Positions 4,885 to 9,804 of a stretch of 9,804 nt of DNA are shown one piece after another. This DNA comes from an uncultured Collinsella sp. GTDB lineage: Bacteria; Actinomycetota; Coriobacteriia; Coriobacteriales; Coriobacteriaceae. The stretch spans positions 1 through 9,804 of the forward strand of contig CAUHHV010000041.1 of NCBI GenBank assembly GCA_959606065.1, given 5' to 3'. A program made the translations under genes and the position numbers. Position 1 is the first letter of the stretch; every line of letters starts with the position of its first letter. The notes under the pieces are model-generated. The model saw only the letters and a list, made by a program, of their open reading frames with translations, had not been told where the DNA came from and searched no databases.

Positions 4885-7785
4885 ATGACCCAGCCCTTGC
4901 CCTGGGAAAAGAACGTCGCGGTATCCGTGCCGCCCGCGCCGGAACCCGTGCCGCTCGATGCATACACCGCCCCTGCTGCGCCGGAGCCCGAGCTCGTTCC
5001 GCTCGACATCTACGACGCTCCCGCGCCGGCACCCAAGCCTGCCAAGCCGATCGTCGACATCGACAGCCTGAATCCCGCCCAGCGCGAGGCGGTCCTGACC
5101 ACCGAGGGTCCGTTGCTGGTGCTCGCCGGCGCCGGCTCGGGCAAGACCCGCGTCTTGACCTTCCGAATCGCACATATGCTCGGCGACCTGGGCGTTAAGC
5201 CCTGGCAGATCCTTGCCATCACGTTTACCAACAAGGCTGCGGCCGAGATGCGTGAGCGTCTGGCGGCACTCATTCCCAGCGGCACCCGTGGCATGTGGGT
5301 GTGCACGTTCCATGCCATGTGCGTGCGCATGCTGCGTGAGGACGCCGATCTGCTGGGCTACACCGGTCAGTTCACCATCTACGATGACGATGACTCAAAG
5401 CGCATGGTGCGCGACATTATGCAGACGCTCGGCATCGAGCAAAAGCAGTTCCCCATCAACATGATCCGCAGCAAGATCAGCTCGGCTAAAAACGCCATGA
5501 TCGGCCCCGAGGACATGCTCAAATCCGCCGACAGCCCCAACGACAAAAAGGCCGCGCAGGTCTATCTGGAGCTGGAACGCCGTCTGCGCGCCGCCAACGC
5601 GATGGACTTCGACGATCTGCTCGTGCGCACGCTCGAGTTGCTGCGCACCCGCCCCGAGGTGCTCGACAAGTACCAGGAGCGCTTCCGCTACATTAGCGTC
5701 GACGAGTATCAGGACACCAACCACGTCCAGTACGAGATCGCCAACCTGCTGGCCGCCAAGTACCAAAACCTCATGGTCGTGGGCGACGACGATCAGTCCA
5801 TTTATAGCTGGCGTGGCGCCGACATCACCAACATCCTGGACTTTGAGAAGGACTTTAAAAACTGCAAGACCGTCAAGCTGGAGCAGAACTATCGCTCCAC
5901 GGGTCACATCCTGAGCGCCGCTAATGCCGTTGTTCGCCACAACTCGCAGCGCAAGGACAAGCGTCTGTTTACGGCCGAGGGCGATGGCGAGAAGATTCAG
6001 GCCTTCCAGGCAAGCGACGAGCGCGACGAGGGCCGCTGGATTGCCGGCGAGATCGAAAAACTGCATGCCAAAGGCACGAGCTACGACGATATCGCCGTGT
6101 TCTACCGCACCAACGCCCAGTCGCGTATTCTCGAAGATATGTTCCTGCGCGCGGGCGTGCCCTACAAGATCGTGGGCGGCACGCGATTCTTCGACCGTGC
6201 CGAGATCCGCGACGTCATGGCCTACCTTAAGATGATCGTGAACCCGGCCGACGAGATGAGCGTCAAGCGCGTCATCAACACGCCGCGCCGCGGTATCGGC
6301 TCCACCTCGATCCAAAAGATCGAGCAGCTGGCGCGCGACAACCGTTGTTCGTTCTTCCAGGCTTGTGAGATCGCAACAGCCGAGACGGGCATGTTTAGCG
6401 CCAAGGTGCGCAACGGCCTGTCGAGCTTTGTGGCGCTGGTGCGCGAGGGTCGCCGCATGGACGGCGAGCTCAAGGACGTCGTCGAGATGATCGTCGATAA
6501 GACGGGCCTGCTGCAGGCTTTCCGCGCCGAGGGCACCATGGAGTCCGAGAGCCGCGCCGAGAACATCCAGGAATTCCTGGGCGTCGCCGCCGAATTTGAG
6601 GAGACGCACGAGGATATCGAAGGTACGCTCGAGAGCTTGGAAGAGCTGCGCGCTGCCGGTGTTGCCGATGTGCCTGCTAGCGCCGAGCCCGAGCCTGTCG
6701 TGGTGAGCGCGCCTGCGCCCGAACCGGGGCCATCTGCCCCGGTATCCTCGTTTGAGGCGCTCGTTGGCGCGCGTGACGCCGCGGGCTCCAATCCGCTCGA
6801 TAGCTTGGCCGCTCCGGCGCTGTCTCCGCAGGATGCCCTGGCCGCCGCCATCGCGGGCAACGCGTATGCCGCGCCGACGGAGATGCCGGCGGGTGCCGTG
6901 CATGCCGACGAGATCGAGCGCACCTACGGTCTGCTCACCTGTAAGGCGCTGCCGGCGCTCATGGAGTGGCTGGCCCTGCGCTCCGACTTGGATTCCCTGG
7001 CCGGCGAGACGCATGCCATTACCATGATGACCATCCACTCCGCCAAGGGCCTGGAGTTCCCGGCGGTGTTCGTGGCCGGCATGGAGGAGGGTATCTTCCC
7101 GCACGTGCACGACTTTGGCGGTAGTGACGATCCGGGCAAGCTCGAGGAGGAGCGTCGCTTGGCCTACGTCGCCATCACGCGTGCTCGCAAGCGCCTGTTC
7201 CTGACCTATGCGGCCACGCGTCGCACCTACGGCTCGACCTCTGCCAACCCGCGCTCGCGCTTCCTCAACGAGATTCCGTTTGAGGATATCGAGTTTAGCG
7301 GCATCGGTTCTGCCGGTTTTGAGGGCACGGGCTGGGAGAAACGCGGCGACCGACACGGCACCTTTGGATCGGGTATGGGCTCGGACATGTATGGCGGCAA
7401 GGTGTTTGGTTCGCATACGCGCTCGACCGGCGGTTCCGGTTCGCGTGGCGGATCGAGCTTTGACGATTTCTTTGGCGGCAGCAGCTACGGGACCGAGCGC
7501 CATCGTGGGGTTTCGCCCGATGCCGGCCGTGTTGCCTCGACCTTTGGTTCGGGTGCGCCGCGAGCCAAAAAGCCGTCGTCCAAGGTGTCCCCGACGGTGG
7601 AGCGCAAGGTCGATCGTGCCAGCGCATCGCAGGACTTTGCCGCGGGTGATACCGTGAGCCACAAGACCTTTGGCACGGGTACCGTGATCTCGGTCGTCGG
7701 AGACATGATCGAGGTTCAATTCGAAAAGACCGGCCAGACCAAAAAGCTTATGAAGGGCTTTGCTCCGATCGTCAAGCTGTCGTGA
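4885..7785 (+). CDS. pcrA: UvrD/PcrA-type ATP-dependent DNA helicase with extra linkers
   Basis: This superfamily 1A 3'-5' DNA helicase has 966 residues; typical PcrA/UvrD proteins have about 720-780. Motifs in order are: Q motif LNPAQREAV (62-70), Walker A AGAGSGKT (81-88), Ib TFTN (113-116), II DEYQD (273-277), III GDDDQSIYSWRGA (300-312), IV QNYRST (334-339), V MTIHSAKGLEFP (715-726) and VI VAITRARKR (762-770). All look intact. It ends in a PcrA-type Tudor-like module (about 918-966, FAAGDTVSHKTFGTGTVI), known in PcrA to contact RNA polymerase. Extra parts are a Pro/Ala-rich N-terminus with a duplicated VPLDxYxAPA unit (1-55), an Ala/Pro-rich insertion at about 585-672, and a Gly/Ser-rich linker at about 805-870. 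The ATG at 4885 follows AGGAG at 4874-4878; the frame is open to 4801 but overlaps the promoter. Expected roles are nucleotide excision and mismatch repair, rescue of stalled forks and removal of bound proteins. It appears to be transcribed alone. Confidence 0.93.
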   Translation: MTQPLPWEKNVAVSVPPAPEPVPLDAYTAPAAPEPELVPLDIYDAPAPAPKPAKPIVDIDSLNPAQREAVLTTEGPLLVLAGAGSGKTRVLTFRIAHMLGDLGVKPWQILAITFTNKAAAEMRERLAALIPSGTRGMWVCTFHAMCVRMLREDADLLGYTGQFTIYDDDDSKRMVRDIMQTLGIEQKQFPINMIRSKISSAKNAMIGPEDMLKSADSPNDKKAAQVYLELERRLRAANAMDFDDLLVRTLELLRTRPEVLDKYQERFRYISVDEYQDTNHVQYEIANLLAAKYQNLMVVGDDDQSIYSWRGADITNILDFEKDFKNCKTVKLEQNYRSTGHILSAANAVVRHNSQRKDKRLFTAEGDGEKIQAFQASDERDEGRWIAGEIEKLHAKGTSYDDIAVFYRTNAQSRILEDMFLRAGVPYKIVGGTRFFDRAEIRDVMAYLKMIVNPADEMSVKRVINTPRRGIGSTSIQKIEQLARDNRCSFFQACEIATAETGMFSAKVRNGLSSFVALVREGRRMDGELKDVVEMIVDKTGLLQAFRAEGTMESESRAENIQEFLGVAAEFEETHEDIEGTLESLEELRAAGVADVPASAEPEPVVVSAPAPEPGPSAPVSSFEALVGARDAAGSNPLDSLAAPALSPQDALAAAIAGNAYAAPTEMPAGAVHADEIERTYGLLTCKALPALMEWLALRSDLDSLAGETHAITMMTIHSAKGLEFPAVFVAGMEEGIFPHVHDFGGSDDPGKLEEERRLAYVAITRARKRLFLTYAATRRTYGSTSANPRSRFLNEIPFEDIEFSGIGSAGFEGTGWEKRGDRHGTFGSGMGSDMYGGKVFGSHTRSTGGSGSRGGSSFDDFFGGSSYGTERHRGVSPDAGRVASTFGSGAPRAKKPSSKVSPTVERKVDRASASQDFAAGDTVSHKTFGTGTVISVVGDMIEVQFEKTGQTKKLMKGFAPIVKLS

Positions 7786-7792
7786 TCCCGGC

Positions 7793-7921
7793 GGACCTGG
7801 GCGGGCGTATGGGGCAACATCGCCTGCTCGGGCAGTCCTGCTCGCACGGAGAGCACATTAAGTGCTCTCCGGCTCGTGCGGAACTCGCGATCGATGTTGC
7901 CCCATACGCCCGTCCAGGTCC
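7793..7921 (+). repeat. Nested palindrome with 30-bp arms directly after the helicase gene
   Basis: The outer arms 7793-7822 and 7892-7921 are complementary over 30 positions: 29 Watson-Crick pairs and one G:T at 7801/7913. They enclose a 69-base middle that holds a second perfect stem (7847-7856 with 7862-7871, loop ATTAA), which can extend through 7843-7847 with 7876-7880. The middle also holds a direct repeat CCTGCTCG (7823-7830 and 7837-7844). The element starts 7 bases after the helicase stop codon. No T run follows either the inner stem or the outer arm, so it is not a standard intrinsic terminator. No clear target-site duplication flanks it. Confidence 0.85.
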
Positions 7922-8000
7922 TTAGATAACGTTGCTTGCGAACGTCGCTCTGCTCGTCCGCTTTTTTGATCTGGAGAGCCGGGTGGGCTGATATATATGG

Positions 8001-8040
8001 ACAAGGGGCTCCCCCGTTGGTGGACGGGGGAGCCCCTTGT
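8001..8040. terminator. Strong hairpin, probable terminator after manA
   Basis: A perfect 16-bp stem (8001-8016 with 8025-8040) closes an 8-base loop. It lies 23 bases beyond the manA stop codon in the minus direction, so it most likely ends the gntR-manA transcript and may also block readthrough from the helicase gene. Neither side has a good T run: the minus side continues CCATATATATCAG and the plus side TGCGTTTGGG. It may therefore act as a stabilising 3' end or a less canonical terminator. Confidence 0.6.
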
Positions 8041-8063
8041 TGCGTTTGGGTTGTTGGTGCGAT

Positions 8064-8996
8064 CTACAGATGCGAGACGATCAGTTCCATCTTGCCTTCG
8101 AGGTCGATGGAGCTGACGGTGTTCGGGGCCAGCAGGTGGCTTCCCTTGTGGACGGGGTCGCCGCAGACGGTGCCTTCGCCGTCGATGACCGACAGACACA
8201 TGAAGGGCCAGCGCTGGTCGAGGGTCTTGCTGCCGTCGACACGCACGCGATCGACGGTGTAGCAGGAGTTAGACTCGAGCTCGGTCACGCCATCGACCTC
8301 GGGTGCGGTCACGGTGCCGTCGGTCGGAGCCTGAGCATCAAAGTCGATGCAATCGAGGCTCTGCTCAATGTGCAGTGGGCGCAGCTTGCCGTCGGTGCCG
8401 GGGCGGTCGTAGTCGTACAGACGATACGTCACGTCGCTCGACTGCTGCGTCTCCAAAATGAGCGTGCCGGTCTTGATGGCATGCACGGTACCGGAATCAA
8501 TCTGGAAAAAGTCGCCCTTGTGGATCGGCAGCACGTTGAGCATGTCGTCCCAACGGCCTTCCTCGATCATCTGTGCGGCCTCGACGCGGTCCTTGGCGCG
8601 CTGGCCGACAATGATCGTGGCACCGGGCTCGCAGTCCAGCACATACCAGCACTCGGTTTTGCCCAAGCTGCCGTTCTCGTGCTTGGCGGCGTACTCGTCG
8701 TTGGGGTGAATCTGGATCGAAAGGTCGTCCTTGGCGTCCAGAATCTTAATGAGCAGCGGGAACTCCTTGCCTTCACAGTTGCCAAAGAGTTCGCGGTGCT
8801 CGGCCCACAGCCACGACAGCGTGTGGCCGGCGTACGGGCCCTCAGCGATCTGGCAGTCGCCGTTGGGGTGGGCCGAGATGGCCCAGCACTCACCGATGGG
8901 ACCATCGGGAATGTCGTAACCAAATACGGTTTCGAGCTGGCGGCCGCCCCAGATCTTCTCGTGAAAGATCGGCGTCAGCTTAATCAAATCGGACAT
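8064..8996 (-). CDS. manA: Mannose-6-phosphate isomerase, type I (class I, short Bacillus-like form)
   Basis: This cytosolic zinc enzyme interconverts mannose 6-phosphate and fructose 6-phosphate, linking mannose use to glycolysis and supplying mannose 6-phosphate for GDP-mannose and glycans. It has 310 residues, matching the short Firmicute-type ManA (about 315) rather than the 390-residue E. coli form. The cupin metal ligands are visible as Q95 and H97 (SIQIHPNDEY), E115 (GKTECWYVL) and H172 (DSGTVHAI). R192 in TYRLYDYDR is the expected catalytic Arg. The N-terminus PIFHEKIWGG is typical. The start at 8996 has GGGGG upstream with an eight-base spacer. The C-terminal jelly-roll (about 235-310) is present, so the gene is complete. 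It follows the GntR gene by 74 bases on the same strand, so the two are probably one operon, ending at the 8001-8040 hairpin. Confidence 0.95.
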   Translation of the reverse strand: MSDLIKLTPIFHEKIWGGRQLETVFGYDIPDGPIGECWAISAHPNGDCQIAEGPYAGHTLSWLWAEHRELFGNCEGKEFPLLIKILDAKDDLSIQIHPNDEYAAKHENGSLGKTECWYVLDCEPGATIIVGQRAKDRVEAAQMIEEGRWDDMLNVLPIHKGDFFQIDSGTVHAIKTGTLILETQQSSDVTYRLYDYDRPGTDGKLRPLHIEQSLDCIDFDAQAPTDGTVTAPEVDGVTELESNSCYTVDRVRVDGSKTLDQRWPFMCLSVIDGEGTVCGDPVHKGSHLLAPNTVSSIDLEGKMELIVSHL

Positions 8997-9020
8997 GTTT
9001 ATACCCCCATTGTGTTGTGC

Positions 9021-9054
9021 GGGCGCTGCACAAAACAGCTCAAAGCGAGCGCCC
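9021..9054 (-). promoter_or_regulatory. Inverted repeat in the gntR-manA spacer
   Basis: GGGCGCT (9021-9027) and AGCGCCC (9048-9054) form a perfect 7-bp inverted repeat around 20 bases. It lies 24 bases before the manA start and 16 bases after the gntR stop on the minus strand. In the RNA it could form a hairpin in the manA leader. As DNA it could be a binding site. There is no T run, so it is not a clear terminator. Confidence 0.35.
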
Positions 9055-9070
9055 GGATGACTACAAAAAC

Positions 9071-9790
9071 CTATGCCAACGTTACGTTGTGCAACTCAAA
9101 GCGGTCGCCAACGTTGCGCGAGACCGAATACTCAAAGGCGGCGCCGCTGTCCAAAAAGCCAATCTGGGTGAGCTCGAGCAGGGGAGAGCCAGGTTTGGTG
9201 TCCAGGCGATTGGCTTCTTCCTCGGTTGCTGCCACGGCGCGAATGGTACGGTGGAAGCTCGAAATTTTCAGCCCGCATTGCTCGCGGATGAAATGGTAGA
9301 CCGATCCGTACAGGTCCTTCTTTTTAAGGCCTGGAATCAGCTCGAGCGGCATGTAGGTGTACTCGATAACGATGGGCTTCTCGTCGACCTGGCGCACGCG
9401 CACGATGTGATAGGCAAAGTCATCCTCGGCAATTCCCAGCTGGGCTGCGATGTCCGCTGGTGGATTAACAATCGAGAAATCGTAGACCACCGAGGTCACC
9501 TTCTCCCCGCGGTGCTCATACGAAAAACCCTGGGCACGGTCGTTTTTGCCCTGGAAAAACGCCTGGCCGGGAAGCCCCGCCGTGTCCTTAACGTAGGTAC
9601 CCGATCCGCGCCGGCTGGTAATAAGACCTTCCTCGGTGATTTGCTCGATAGCTCGTTTGACGGTGATTTTGGAAACGCTATAGAGCTCACAGAACTCAAC
9701 GACGGTGGGAAGCTTGTCGCCCGGTTTAAGAGCGCCATCCTCGATACTTCGACGAATATCTGCAGCTATCGCCTCGTATTTGGGAATCAT
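9071..9790 (-). CDS. GntR-family (HutC/UTRA type) transcriptional regulator
   Basis: This 239-residue protein has the two domains of the HutC subfamily. The N-terminal winged helix (about 3-68) contains IRRSIEDGALKPGDKLPT, then the recognition helix region VSKITVKRAIEQITEEG, and the wing SRRGSGTYV. The UTRA ligand-binding domain (about 92-235) includes YHIVRVRQVDEKPIVIEYTYMPLELIPGL and ends FEYSVSRNVGDRFEL. UTRA regulators usually bind small phosphorylated sugars or amino-sugar ligands and come off DNA when these accumulate. The start at 9790 is set by AAGGAGG on the minus strand, which lies almost at the window edge (9791-9804), so the promoter and any operator lie outside. manA follows on the same strand, making a mannose- or hexose-phosphate effector plausible, but this is inference. 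Dispersed control of distant sugar-uptake genes is equally possible. Confidence 0.9.
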   Translation of the reverse strand: MIPKYEAIAADIRRSIEDGALKPGDKLPTVVEFCELYSVSKITVKRAIEQITEEGLITSRRGSGTYVKDTAGLPGQAFFQGKNDRAQGFSYEHRGEKVTSVVYDFSIVNPPADIAAQLGIAEDDFAYHIVRVRQVDEKPIVIEYTYMPLELIPGLKKKDLYGSVYHFIREQCGLKISSFHRTIRAVAATEEEANRLDTKPGSPLLELTQIGFLDSGAAFEYSVSRNVGDRFELHNVTLA

Positions 9791-9804
9791 GGAACCTCCT
9801 TTCC

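Noticed and set aside
5395..7719. Very long open frame (774 codons) on the minus strand inside the helicase gene
   Set aside because: The helicase on the plus strand has every SF1 motif. The reverse frame has no recognisable domain, and its openness follows from GC-rich third positions.
7793..7934. Integron attC site
   Set aside because: The arms are nearly perfect and lack the paired RYYYAAC/GTTRRRY core sites at the ends; there is no integrase or cassette context.
8037..9299. Open frame (420 codons) on the plus strand across manA and the GntR gene
   Set aside because: It spans two well-supported minus-strand genes and their spacer; no domain or ribosome binding site supports it.
1..9804. 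CRISPR array, tRNA or rRNA genes
   Set aside because: No regularly spaced direct repeats and no cloverleaf or rRNA-like segments were seen on either strand.

Overview
The window looks like a chromosomal segment of a high-GC anaerobic actinobacterium of the Coriobacteriia. A Collinsella-like gut organism is my best guess, from the protein style, GC-rich codon use and strong AGGAGG-type ribosome binding sites. This is inference from family resemblance only; no search was run. Most of the window is core chromosome. The first ~735 bases look like accessory DNA.

Layout. Positions 1-55 are AT-rich and unassigned. Positions 56-490 hold the 3' end of an IS1595-type (ISXO2-like) transposase that has lost its front. 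It is followed by a 65-residue RelB/DinJ-type antitoxin (537-734) with no toxin after it. Both use AGG arginine codons, unlike the genes that follow. Next comes a two-gene operon (934-2658) for an OmpR-type response regulator and a short BceS/VirS-like sensor kinase. It ends at a symmetric terminator shared with the convergent universal stress protein gene (2862-3299, minus). Divergent from that gene is uppP (3549-4529), the undecaprenyl-diphosphate phosphatase, with a TTG start and an extra acidic loop. A long UvrD/PcrA helicase gene (4885-7785) follows. On the minus strand, a GntR/UTRA regulator (9071-9790) and a type I mannose-6-phosphate isomerase (8064-8996) form a probable operon.

How the genes fit together. 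The two-component system belongs to a type that usually senses cell-wall antibiotics, and uppP recycles the lipid carrier that bacitracin sequesters. Together with the stress protein, this stretch could form a small envelope-stress neighbourhood, though no BceAB transporter is present. The GntR-manA pair suggests ligand-controlled hexose-phosphate metabolism. UvrD/PcrA is a housekeeping repair and replication helicase.

The least explained content is non-coding. There is a nearly continuous 100-nt hairpin after uppP (4545-4644). A nested palindrome with 30-bp arms lies directly after the helicase (7793-7921). A GC-rich tract with competing stems (2746-2852) lies between the stress-protein stop codon and the shared terminator. 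I saw no tRNA, rRNA, CRISPR array or complete mobile element.
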